Origin: CALAED01 sp937891035
Lineage (GTDB): Bacteria; Actinomycetota; Actinomycetes; Streptosporangiales; Streptosporangiaceae
Assembly (NCBI GenBank): GCA_035642125.1
Contig: DASQSZ010000143.1
Span: 1-31,651, forward strand
Reading direction: 5' to 3'
Length of the DNA stretch: 31,651 bases
Shown here piece after piece: positions 22,788 to 30,840 of this stretch. The position numbers and the translations under genes are program-made. The notes under the pieces were generated by a model, which was not told the DNA's origin, made no database searches, and was given only the letters and a program-made list of their open reading frames with translations. Each line of letters begins with the position of its first letter. Position 1 is the first letter of the stretch.

Positions 22788-23523
22788 TCAGCGGTTGCGT
22801 CGAAATTCGATAAGCGTGAAGTCCAAATGCACCAAACCTTCGGCGTCGGCGTGTGCGGCGAACTCGGGAGATGGCCCCAGCTCGGACGACGGGACCGAGA
22901 AGAGATGCTCATTGTAGACGTTACCCTGCAGCTCATTTTCGTGTGCGAATTGATACAATAGGTTCGCATTACCCATGGAATTGCTGAAGCCGAGAAAGAT
23001 GCGCCCTCTGTCGGTCAGGTGTGCCGGTGCGGCGCGCAAAAAGTTGCGGTGCATGGCGTATCCTGGGTCAAAGAAGGCGTACTCGAGGGGGATCGTCGGT
23101 GACCAAGCCAAGGGAGCCTCAATGAAGGGAGAATCCCAATAGATCAGGTCGAAGGTTTCATCCTCGCCGATCGCGCTGAAAAGGTCGCTTTCCAGTACGC
23201 GTACCTGGTCGCTCACTCCGTGCCGCTGCGCATTAATCCTGGTATTGTCGACTGCGGCAGGGTTGATGTCGACAGCCGTCAGCACAGCCGCGCAGTGCGG
23301 CGAGGACTGAGGCCAGACCGTTCCCAGATCCTATCTCCAGAAAACTTTCGGCCTCTTCAACGGGTAGCCAAGAGGCATAGAGTCCGCTCGCCCACACGAA
23401 GTCTCCGCCAAAGACCCCCTCGAGTTGATCCCACTCCCGATCTAGCAGCGAAAAGGTCGGGCTCATGCCTTGGCTGATGTCTTTGAAAACCTGCTGCCCC
23501 ATTGCATAGCCAAGTTTGTTCAT
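22788..23523 (-). pseudogene. SAM-dependent methyltransferase, frameshifted
   Basis: Two overlapping frames together make one class I methyltransferase of about 245 aa. The first frame starts at the ATG at 23523 (MNKLGYAMGQQVFKDIS; AAGGG 7-8 nt upstream) and contains motif I, SFLEIGSGNGLASVLAALRG. Near 23285 the reading frame shifts, and the second frame continues with LTAVDINPAAVDNTRINAQ (motif II), DLIYWDSPFIEAPLAW (motif IV-like, N/DPP-related) and ends FTLIEFRRNR at 22788. One extra base or two missing bases explain the break. Codon use is noticeably more A/T-rich than in the flanking chromosome, a sign of transfer. It may be a modification enzyme of the island; the substrate is unknown. 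Confidence 0.75.
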
Positions 23524-23599
23524 CACGCAACCCTTCGAGGATAGCACCGACCTACCGATGGTAACCAGGTCGCGGGACTCAGTCCATATCCCTGAGAGA

Positions 23600-23643
23600 G
23601 CCACCAAGAAGAATCTTGATACTGAGCCTCTCTTCTTGGTGGC
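23600..23643. repeat. 13-bp perfect inverted repeat
   Basis: GCCACCAAGAAGA at 23600-23612 is exactly complementary to TCTTCTTGGTGGC at 23631-23643, with an 18-nt spacer. It lies between the divergent frameshifted methyltransferase and the DrmC-like relic, about 80 nt upstream of the former. It may be an operator, a hairpin or the end of a lost element. The rest of the gap 23524-23773 shows no gene. Confidence 0.8.
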
Positions 23644-23773
23644 CGTGAAAGTTTATTATCCACCGACTTCCAGTGAGATCGAGGCGTGAATTAAGGTCTT
23701 GCCCGCACTCCCTCTGGCTCCATCATAAACTCTATGCCGAGTGGAACGCGGCTGGTACGGCTTGGCGGAATAG

Positions 23774-24079
23774 GTCATCAAAGGCGCGGGCAGTGCCCTG
23801 GCGGGCGCCGAACCGTACACGGCGTTCGCTCAGATTCCGGGCATCGAGCTTTGGCATTGGCCGACGAGTGCCCGTGCAGAGCAGAGCGCCAAGATGCACG
23901 CCAAGGTCGCCATCGCCGACCGCCGCGTGCTCTTGGTGACCAGCGCCAACCTGACCCAGTCCGGCGTCGCCAAGAACATCGAGGCCGGGCTGCTCATTCG
24001 CGGCGGCACCGTCCCCGTCCGCGCGGCGGAACACATCGCGGAACTCCAGGCCGCCGGCACGCTCGTACGCCTGGTCTAG
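23774..24079 (+). pseudogene. drmC: C-terminal relic of a DrmC-like phospholipase D gene (DISARM-associated)
   Basis: The frame after a TAG at 23771-23773 encodes about 101 residues with no proper start. They contain a complete HKD motif, MHAKVAIADRRVLLVTSANL, followed by SGVAKNIEAGLLIRGG and a helical end (AAEHIAELQAAGTLVRLV) finishing in TAG at 24077-24079. This resembles the C-terminal part of DrmC, the PLD-domain protein of DISARM systems, by recall. A full protein is over twice this length, so the N-terminal part is gone. No drmA, drmB, drmD, drmE or DISARM methylase is in the window. It marks an earlier defence locus at the right island boundary. Confidence 0.65.
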
Positions 24080-24110
24080 CGAGTGCGGCGTGCGGCGTCC
24101 GGCGTCTCGG

Positions 24111-24776
24111 TCAGACCTCTTCGGCGTCGTGCACGAGCAGCGCCACCTGCACACGGTTGTTCAGCTCCAGCTTGGTGAGCACCCTGGACACGTACGCCTT
24201 CACGGTCGCGACGCTCACCAGCAGCTCCCTGCTGATCTCGTTGTTGGTACGGCCCTGGCCGATCAGCCTGGCGACGGAGCGTTCGTTGTCGGTGAGCCGA
24301 TCGAGCGCCTGCCTGGCCCTGGTCCGGCGTGGAATGTCACCGGCCCGCGCGACCTGCGACATCACCTGCCGCAGCACGCTCGGCGAGAGCATCGGCTCGC
24401 CCGCGGCGACCATCCGGATCGCCCGTACGATCTCGGCGGGCGGGGTGTGCTTGAGGAGAAAGCCGCTGGCTCCGGCCCGCATCGCCCGGACGACATGATC
24501 GTCGGTGTCGAACGTCGTCAAAATGATGATCTCCGGAGGCTCGCGGCGGGCGCGCAGCCGCTCGGTGGCGGTGAGCCCATCCACCCGCGGCATCCGGATG
24601 TCCATCAGCACGACGTCGGGCCGGTGGTCGTTGACCGCGCCGACGACCTCGGCGCCGTCGGCGACCTCGGCGAGGATGCGGATGTCGTCGGCGCCGGCCA
24701 GCATCATCGAAAGGCCGGCTCGGACCAGGGCGTCGTCGTCCACGATGAGTACCCCGATGGAAGCCGGCGCGCTCAT
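24111..24776 (-). CDS. NarL/LuxR-family response regulator
   Basis: A 221-aa two-component regulator. The receiver domain (about 8-125) has the acidic pair VDDD (12-15), the phospho-acceptor Asp59 in LMDIRMP, the Thr in ILTTFD, and Lys in FLLKH. The C-terminal LuxR-type HTH (about 155-215) reads LTDNERSVARLIGQGRTNNE, then LLVSVATVKAYVSRVLTKL. I chose the ATG at 24776, which overlaps the histidine kinase stop by 4 nt (ATGA), rather than a GTG 9 nt upstream. It probably controls the divergent FtsX-type ABC exporter operon. Confidence 0.93.
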   Translation of the reverse strand: MSAPASIGVLIVDDDALVRAGLSMMLAGADDIRILAEVADGAEVVGAVNDHRPDVVLMDIRMPRVDGLTATERLRARREPPEIIILTTFDTDDHVVRAMRAGASGFLLKHTPPAEIVRAIRMVAAGEPMLSPSVLRQVMSQVARAGDIPRRTRARQALDRLTDNERSVARLIGQGRTNNEISRELLVSVATVKAYVSRVLTKLELNNRVQVALLVHDAEEV

Positions 24777-25918
24777 GCCGGCCACGGTAGCCGGGCCTGG
24801 AGCCGGAACTCGCCGCCGCCCGTGCGGCCGTGCTCAAGCCGCCCGCCGACGAGGCCGACGCGTTCGCGCAGGCCGATGAGCCCGGCGCCGGCGCCGGGCA
24901 GCCGGTCCGTGGTCGTGGCTGGAGTAAGGGGGTTGCGCACCTCGACCGTTAGCTCGGCGCCCGGGGCGCCGTCCACGATGACCCGTACGCCGGCGCGCGG
25001 CGCGTGCTTGCGGGCGTTGGTGAGCGCCTCCTGGACGATCCGGTAGGCGTGGCGGCCGATCCGAACGGGCACCGTGGCCAGATCGCCGATCTGGTTGTCG
25101 AAGGTGACGGGGGCGTCGGCCCGCCGTGATTCCTCGATCAGCGTGGGCAGGTCGGTCAGCGTTGGCTGCGGGCGCCGCTCGTCCGCGCCACTGTCTCGCA
25201 GCATCCCGATGACCTCGCGCAAGTCCTCCATGGCCTCGTGCGCGCACTGCCGGATGACCCCTGCCGCGCGAACCTGCTCCGCCGGCGCGTCCTTGCGGAA
25301 CTCCAGCGCCCCGGCGTGCATGGCCAGCAGGGAGATCCGGTGGGCGAGCACGTCGTGCATCTCCCTGGCGAGCCGTTCGCGCTCCAGGTGCCGCGCCTCC
25401 TCCACCCGCAACCGCTGCCCCTCCTCGGCCTGCCGGGCCCGCTCTCGCAGCGACTGGACGAGCCGGCGCTGGGCCCGTACCAGCATGCCCGAGGTGATCA
25501 GCACCGCGTTCAGCAAACCGACCACCAGGACCGTCTCCACGTACGTCCGGGTCGAAGGAGAGTCGAACAAGGACAGGACGACCACCAAAGAGAACTGCAC
25601 AGCGGCGACGGCGGCGGTCACCCGCCAGGACCGCCGGACGGCCACGTTGTAGAGGGCGATGAAGGTCACGCCGAAGGCCATCGACGACATGAGCATGCCG
25701 GCCAGGTCCAACGTCAGCGCCAGCGCCACCGGCCGGCGCCGTCGCAGCAGCAAGGCCAGGCAGGCGGCAACGCCGACCCCCAGATCCAGTGCGAGCGGGG
25801 GTCTCGACGATGCCGGCTCATCGGCCATCGAGCCCAGCAGGAAGAGGACGCCCAGCACCGCGCCGGCGCCCACATAGGCGACATCGGCGCCCCAGCGGCG
25901 CGTGCGCGGGTCCAGCAT
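24773..25918 (-). CDS. HisKA_3-type sensor histidine kinase
   Basis: A 381-aa membrane sensor. Several hydrophobic segments occupy about residues 14-150 (four to five TM helices) with only short loops, so it probably senses within or near the membrane. A coiled linker (150-180) leads to the dimerisation and phosphotransfer helix LAREMHDVLAHRISLLAMHA with His188. The HATPase region has the N box EALTNARKHAP and the G box GAGAGLIGLRERV. This is the NarX/DesK-like architecture paired with NarL-type regulators. No ribosome site precedes the ATG, and TAACCT sits at -12 to -7, so the mRNA may be leaderless. Confidence 0.93.
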   Translation of the reverse strand: MLDPRTRRWGADVAYVGAGAVLGVLFLLGSMADEPASSRPPLALDLGVGVAACLALLLRRRRPVALALTLDLAGMLMSSMAFGVTFIALYNVAVRRSWRVTAAVAAVQFSLVVVLSLFDSPSTRTYVETVLVVGLLNAVLITSGMLVRAQRRLVQSLRERARQAEEGQRLRVEEARHLERERLAREMHDVLAHRISLLAMHAGALEFRKDAPAEQVRAAGVIRQCAHEAMEDLREVIGMLRDSGADERRPQPTLTDLPTLIEESRRADAPVTFDNQIGDLATVPVRIGRHAYRIVQEALTNARKHAPRAGVRVIVDGAPGAELTVEVRNPLTPATTTDRLPGAGAGLIGLRERVGLVGGRLEHGRTGGGEFRLQARLPWPA

Positions 25919-26043
25919 CGATCAAGGTTATGTCGCGGGCCCGTCCAGCCGGGAGTGGCCAGGTGTCTACCCGGCCATCGACTTTGGTCGACGCGGAATG
26001 GCAGGATGCCCGACGCCCGGCCGGGCCGGCGCCCCGGACACTC

Positions 26044-26787
26044 ATGATCATGACGAACACCGACGGGCATGCCGCCCGGGCCGAAGCGATCACCAAGACG
26101 TACGGCGGCGCCGCCATGGTCGTCGCGCTGCACGAGGTGACCATCGGCATCCCGCGCGCCCGGTTCACCGCGATCATGGGCCCGTCCGGATCCGGCAAGT
26201 CCACGCTCATGCACTGCATGGCGGGGCTCGACACGGTCGACGCCGGCCGGGTGTTCATCGGCGACGTGGAGCTGACCGGGCTCGACGACAGACGGCTCAC
26301 CCGCCTGCGCCGCGACAAGATCGGCTTCGTCTTTCAGGCGTTCAACCTGGTGCCCACGCTGACCGCGCTGGAGAACATCACGCTGCCCATGGACATCGCG
26401 GGCCGCCGGCCGGACCGCGACCGGCTGGACACCGTCATCGGCACACTCGGCCTGGGCGACCGGCTGAACCACCGGCCCAGTGAGTTGTCCGGCGGGCAGC
26501 AACAGCGAGTGGCCTGCGCGCGGGCGCTGGCCGGCGGGCCGGAGATCGTCTTCGCGGACGAGCCGACCGGCAACCTCGACTCCCGGTCCGGCGCCGGAGT
26601 GCTGTCGTTTCTGCGGGACTCGGTCGAGGAGATGGGGCAGACGATCGTCATGGTCACCCACGACCCGGTCGCCGCGGCGTACTCAGACGAAGTGATCTTC
26701 CTCGGCGACGGCGAGATCGTCGACCGGTTGCCCCGGCCGACGGCGGAACAGGTCCTGGATCGCATGAAGGCGGGTGCGGACCGATGA
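26044..26787 (+). CDS. ABC transporter ATP-binding protein (MacB/LolD type)
   Basis: A 247-aa ATPase. Walker A GPSGSGKST is at 46-54, the Q-loop in FVFQAFNL near 98, signature LSGGQQQR at 148-155, Walker B IVFADEP at 168-174 with the D-loop NLDS, and the switch His in VMVTHD. The QAFNLVPTLTALENI stretch is typical of ATPases that work with FtsX/MacB permeases. The ATG at 26044 is the first of two close starts (the other is 26050); neither has a strong ribosome site. Its stop overlaps the permease start (ATGA). It is divergent from the histidine kinase with a 125-bp gap that should hold both promoters. Confidence 0.93.
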   Translation: MIMTNTDGHAARAEAITKTYGGAAMVVALHEVTIGIPRARFTAIMGPSGSGKSTLMHCMAGLDTVDAGRVFIGDVELTGLDDRRLTRLRRDKIGFVFQAFNLVPTLTALENITLPMDIAGRRPDRDRLDTVIGTLGLGDRLNHRPSELSGGQQQRVACARALAGGPEIVFADEPTGNLDSRSGAGVLSFLRDSVEEMGQTIVMVTHDPVAAAYSDEVIFLGDGEIVDRLPRPTAEQVLDRMKAGADR

Positions 26788-29339
26788 TGGCCCCGCCGAT
26801 GACGCGGCTCACGCTGCGCAACCTCGCCGCGCACAAGCTCCGGCTCGGGCTCACCGCGCTGGCCGTCGTCCTCGGCGTCTCCTTCGTGGCCGGCACGCTC
26901 ATCTTCAAGGACACGATGACACGCAGCTTCGACGGCGTCTTCGCCGCCGCGTACCAGGACGTCGACGTCATCGTGCGCGCGAAGCGGTCGTTCGCGGTCA
27001 CCGACGAGAACCCCGCCCGCCCGATTCCGCGATCGGTGCTCACCACGGTCCGCCAGCGGACGCCCGGCGCGCGGAAGGTGACCGGAGCGTCCGAGGGCTA
27101 CGCGGCCATCGTCGGCACGGACGGCAAGGTCATCGGCGGGCAGACGATGACGCAACTCGGCGGGGACTGGACCGACGACGCAGGCACTCGGCTGCGCATC
27201 ACGTCGGGTCGCCCGCCGCGCGCCCCGCACGAGGTGGTCGTCGATTCGGTGAGCGCGGCCAAGGGCGGACTCGCGTCCGGCGACCAGGTGAGGATTTTGA
27301 CCCAGGGGCCGACCCGGACGATGCGGATCTCCGGTGTCTTCAGCCTCGACTCGTTGGGCGCCCTGGACCGGTACATCACCTACACCTTGTTCGCCCCCGA
27401 GGTCGCGCAGCGGCTACTCGTCAAGCCGGGGCACTATTCGCAGATCTACGTCGAGGCCGGGCCCGGCATGTCGGTGGAACGGCTGCGCGATCAGGTCGCC
27501 GCGGCGCTGCGGGCCGGCCCACCTGGGTACGAGGCCGTGACCGGGGAGCAGGAGGCCGGCGAGGGCAGGGCCGAGATCAAACAGATCCTCACCTTTCTCA
27601 CCGTCTTTTTGCTGATCTTCGCCGCGGTGTCGGTGTTCGTCGGCTCGTTCCTCATCTTCAACACGTTCTCGATGTTGGTCGCCCAACGCACCCGCGAACT
27701 GGCCCTGCTGCGGGCGGTCGGGGCGAGCCGCCGGCAGGTGACCCGCTCGGTGCTGGGCGAGGCGATCGGCGTCGGGCTGATCGGCTCCACGCTCGGGCTC
27801 GCCGCGGGCGCCGGCCTCGCCGTCGGGCTCCGCGCGTTGTTCGGAATCTTCGGCATCGACCTGCCCGGGACCCGGCCGGTGTTCGCCGTGCCCACCGTCG
27901 TCTGGTCGTACGCCGTCGGCATGCTCGTCACGCTCGTGGCGGCCTACTTGCCGGCGCGGCGCGCGGCGAGGATCCCGCCGGTCGCCGCGCTACGGGATGA
28001 CGTCGCCCTGCCGGCCCGGTCGCTCCGGCTCCGCGTCGCCGGGGGGATCACGCTCTCGGCGCTGGGCGGCGGCGCCCTCGCCGGCGGCCTCGCCGGGTCC
28101 GGAGAGGAGGGGGCGAGCCTGGTGGGCCTCGGCGCCGCCCTGGTGTTCCTCGCCGTGGCGCTGCTCAGCCCGATGCTCAGCCGGCCCATCACCTGGCTGC
28201 TCGGCTGGCCGGCCGCCCGGCTGCCCGGCGCGGCGGGGACGATCGGCCGGATGAGCCGGCAGAACACTCGGCGCAATCCGCGCCGCACCGCCGCGACGGC
28301 GTCCGCCCTGATGATCGGGCTCGCGCTCGTCGCCATGATCTCGGTGCTGGCGCAGTCGATGAAGGCATCGGTGGACCGGACGTTCGACGGCGGCTTCGGC
28401 GCCGACTACACCTTGCGTGCCACCGGCGCGGCCGGCTTCAGCCCGGAGGCGGTCACGGCCGCCGCCAGGGCGCCCGGCGTCGCCGGCGTGACGCCGGTCC
28501 GGCTCGGCACGATCAAACTCGCCGGCGCGCGGCAGCCGGTGACGGTCGCCGACCCGCCCGCGCTCGTCACCTCGATCAAACTCAAGATCGAGCGCGGCAC
28601 CGCAGCACTCGGCCCGAACGAGATGCTCGTCCAGCGGGCGGCGGCCGCCGAGTGGGGTTGGTCGGTCGGCAGCACCGTGCCGGGTGAGTATCCGGACGGG
28701 ACCAGGGCGTCGGTGCGAGTGGCCGGGATCTTCGTCGACAACCCGGCGGTGGCGATCCCGTACGTCATGACCCCGGCCGGCTACCGGCCGCACGCGCCCG
28801 GCGAGCTGATCCAGCTGGCCTACGTCGACAGCCGCGGCGTCGACGCCCGTCGCGCGTTGGAGTCGGCGCTGGCCGCCTACCCCAACGTCGAGCTGCAGGA
28901 CCGGCGGCAGGCCAAGGCCCAGGCCCGCGGCGAGGTCGACCAGCTGCTGCAGATGATCATCGCGCTGCTGGTGCTGTCGATCATCATCGCGGCGCTTGGG
29001 ATCGTCAACACCCTCGCGCTTTCCGTGGTCGAGCGGACCCGCGAGATCGGCCTGCTGCGCGCGGTCGGCATGAGCCGGCGCCAATTGCGCCGCATGGTGC
29101 GGCAGGAGTCCGTGCTGATAGCCGCGTTCGGGGCGGCGCTCGGGTTGACGGCGGGCGTCGGCTTCGGCTGGGCGCTGCGGCGGGCCATGGCCGATCAGGG
29201 CGTCCGGGAGCTGAGCATCCCCTACGGGCTGCTCTCCCTGTACGTGCTTGTCGCCATCGTCATCGGCGTCGTCGCCGCGATCTGGCCGGCCCGCCGCGCC
29301 GCGCGCATGGACGTCCTGCGTGCGATAACCACGGAGTGA
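26784..29339 (+). CDS. FtsX-like (MacB family) ABC transporter permease, two-repeat form
   Basis: An 851-aa permease of the actinobacterial long type with two FtsX units. The N-terminal TM (about 16-38, LGLTALAVVLGVSFVAGTLI) precedes a large extracytoplasmic domain. Three TM helices follow at about 265-400, then two more near 415-470. The second unit starts with a TM near 505-530 after RRNPRRTAATASALMIGLAL. A second external domain and three final TM helices end at ITTE. The conserved cytoplasmic loop with RTRELALLRAVGASRRQ occurs once and its counterpart RTREIGLLRAVGMSRRQ occurs once. It probably exports or extrudes a lipid or peptide, possibly for antimicrobial or cell-envelope stress, as the neighbouring two-component system suggests. 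Confidence 0.92.
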   Translation: MMAPPMTRLTLRNLAAHKLRLGLTALAVVLGVSFVAGTLIFKDTMTRSFDGVFAAAYQDVDVIVRAKRSFAVTDENPARPIPRSVLTTVRQRTPGARKVTGASEGYAAIVGTDGKVIGGQTMTQLGGDWTDDAGTRLRITSGRPPRAPHEVVVDSVSAAKGGLASGDQVRILTQGPTRTMRISGVFSLDSLGALDRYITYTLFAPEVAQRLLVKPGHYSQIYVEAGPGMSVERLRDQVAAALRAGPPGYEAVTGEQEAGEGRAEIKQILTFLTVFLLIFAAVSVFVGSFLIFNTFSMLVAQRTRELALLRAVGASRRQVTRSVLGEAIGVGLIGSTLGLAAGAGLAVGLRALFGIFGIDLPGTRPVFAVPTVVWSYAVGMLVTLVAAYLPARRAARIPPVAALRDDVALPARSLRLRVAGGITLSALGGGALAGGLAGSGEEGASLVGLGAALVFLAVALLSPMLSRPITWLLGWPAARLPGAAGTIGRMSRQNTRRNPRRTAATASALMIGLALVAMISVLAQSMKASVDRTFDGGFGADYTLRATGAAGFSPEAVTAAARAPGVAGVTPVRLGTIKLAGARQPVTVADPPALVTSIKLKIERGTAALGPNEMLVQRAAAAEWGWSVGSTVPGEYPDGTRASVRVAGIFVDNPAVAIPYVMTPAGYRPHAPGELIQLAYVDSRGVDARRALESALAAYPNVELQDRRQAKAQARGEVDQLLQMIIALLVLSIIIAALGIVNTLALSVVERTREIGLLRAVGMSRRQLRRMVRQESVLIAAFGAALGLTAGVGFGWALRRAMADQGVRELSIPYGLLSLYVLVAIVIGVVAAIWPARRAARMDVLRAITTE

Positions 29340-29343
29340 ATCC

Positions 29344-30027
29344 GTGGAAACAACGGTCTCCGATCCGCCGTGGGAGCAGGCCCTGGTGTGGCTCGGCTTC
29401 CCACCGCTGGGCGCCGCGCTTGGCTGGCTGCTCGACCTTCTGGTGGGCTGGGTGGCGTCGCTGCCGGGCGGGCCGTTCCATGGCGCGTTCGAGCTCGCCG
29501 ACAGGCTCCCGGAGCCGCACGCCGCGATCGGTTCGATCATCCTCGGCGCGCTCGCCGGCCTTGGGGTCGCCCATCAGGCGGCGAAGGAGCGGCTCACCGT
29601 CACCGTCTCCGGCGATCGGGTTGTCCTGGCGCGGCGCGGCGCGGTACGGGAAGTCGCGGCCGGGGTGGTCAGCGCCGTGTTCCGCGACGGCAGGCGACTC
29701 GTCCTGCTCGGCCCGGACACCGAGGAGCTGGCCGGCGAGCGGTGCGAGCTGAACCCCGAGCGACTGCGAGAAGCCTTCGTCAGGCATGGACTTCCCTGGC
29801 GGGACGGCGGCGACCCGTACGCCGGCGAGTACCGACATTGGGCGGAGGCGACGCCGGACCTCCCGGCGAGCGTCAACGCGCTGCTGAAGACCCGGGTCCG
29901 GGCGCTGGCCAAGGGCGAGCGGGAGGACGCGGCGGAGCTGCGCGCGGAGCTGGCCACGATGGGGATCGTGGTGCGCGACGAGAAGAAACGGCAGAGCTGG
30001 CGGCGGGCCGGACCCACCGCGTCCTAG
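29344..30027 (+). CDS. YqeB-family membrane protein
   Basis: A 227-aa actinobacterial protein. Two hydrophobic segments (about 15-40 and 62-78) surround GGPFHGAFELADRLPEPHA. A soluble region then has VTVSGDRVVLARRGAV, the DGRRLVLLGPDTEEL strand pair, HGLPWRDGGDPY, and a C-terminal LRAELATMGIVVRDEKKRQ. This order matches proteins annotated as YqeB family, whose function is unknown to me. The GTG start at 29344 lies 4 nt after the permease stop, with GGAG 7 nt upstream within the permease end, so it is probably part of the exporter operon. Confidence 0.8.
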   Translation: METTVSDPPWEQALVWLGFPPLGAALGWLLDLLVGWVASLPGGPFHGAFELADRLPEPHAAIGSIILGALAGLGVAHQAAKERLTVTVSGDRVVLARRGAVREVAAGVVSAVFRDGRRLVLLGPDTEELAGERCELNPERLREAFVRHGLPWRDGGDPYAGEYRHWAEATPDLPASVNALLKTRVRALAKGEREDAAELRAELATMGIVVRDEKKRQSWRRAGPTAS

Positions 30028-30048
30028 GTCCGCGGCAAAAGGCGAGAG

Positions 30049-30588
30049 TCAGCGCCAGGGCTCGTTCCTGCGGTAGGCGCCGTCGTCTCGGTAGCCGTAG
30101 CCGCCCGCGCCCGGGCGGCTCTCGTCGTAGGACTGATGCCGGTGGTAGCGCACGGCGCTACGCGACACCCCGAGCAGCGAGGAGATGATCGCGACACCCA
30201 TGAGCAGGTAGAACGCCGCTGTCTCCACCATGGTGATCACGTCGGTCTCGTGCAGGAACACCTGAAGGATGACCAGTGCGACGACGAGCGAGGCGATCCA
30301 CCCGAAGAACCGCGAAGCCTGCGGAGTGGTCTGCATGAGCAGGTGGAGCAGACCGGTCGCCAGCAGGGTGGCGACCGCCGCCGCGACGGGGAAGGCGATC
30401 ATCGCGTAGTCGGCCGCCTGCTGGAGTCCGCCCGGGCTCAGGATGGGCGCGTGCAGCAGCTTGTCAAGCACCATCACTCCCATCACCGCCACGCCCGCCG
30501 CGACCAGCGCGGTCGCCGCACCTCCCGCCCAGAGCCGGCCCGCATCCGCGTGGGTTTGCTCCCGCCACGAAAGGTCTGTGGAACGCAT
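30049..30588 (-). CDS. DUF6069-type four-TM membrane protein
   Basis: A 179-aa protein. After a short polar start (MRSTDLSWREQTHADAG) it has four hydrophobic helices. LWAGGAATALVAAGVAVMGV, PGGLQQAADYAMIAF, LLATGLLHLLMQTTP and FFGWIASLVVAL are the recognisable parts and match DUF6069 proteins by recall. The C-terminal tail (about 140-179) is polar and Gly/Tyr/Arg-rich. I chose the ATG at 30588 because GGAAGG lies about 6 nt upstream; two in-frame starts further up have no such site. It converges on the YqeB gene. The function is unknown. Confidence 0.75.
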   Translation of the reverse strand: MRSTDLSWREQTHADAGRLWAGGAATALVAAGVAVMGVMVLDKLLHAPILSPGGLQQAADYAMIAFPVAAAVATLLATGLLHLLMQTTPQASRFFGWIASLVVALVILQVFLHETDVITMVETAAFYLLMGVAIISSLLGVSRSAVRYHRHQSYDESRPGAGGYGYRDDGAYRRNEPWR

Positions 30589-30654
30589 GGTGTCCTTCCT
30601 CGGACGAGACATCGCTTGGGATGCCTGCCTCTGGTCAGGTTCGGGAATCCCGCT

Positions 30655-30684
30655 AGGTTGTCGAAGCGTCACTCAGCGCGTCAA
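30655..30684 (-). promoter_or_regulatory. Possible promoter of the DUF6069 gene
   Basis: On the minus strand TTGACG (30684-30679) is followed after 18 bp by CAACCT (30660-30655), about 67 nt upstream of the start. The -35 is good and the -10 is weak. Confidence 0.3.
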
Positions 30685-30840
30685 CCCAAGCATCGCTTTT
30701 AAGCACTTCTCGCCCAAGAACCACGCCGGTTACCGGCAATCTCTCGAGCTCCTTCCCGGCCACCGGGGACGAGGTGTGACATCTGCCGGGGCCTTGACGC
30801 TGAGGAAGTGTGAGGACCCTGCGGCGGCTGGTCCGCGGCG

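Noticed and set aside
22788..24079. A complete DISARM system
   Set aside because: Only a DrmC-like C-terminus is present. The methyltransferase next to it is short and not of the DISARM type, and drmA/drmB are absent.
12332..24110. CRISPR array accompanying the CARF protein
   Set aside because: No series of regularly spaced identical repeats was seen on either strand.
25919..26043. Defined promoter for the ABC exporter
   Set aside because: TCGAC-N4-GTCGA at about 25978-25991 is a tempting operator, but no convincing -35/-10 pair was found, so it was not listed as a feature.
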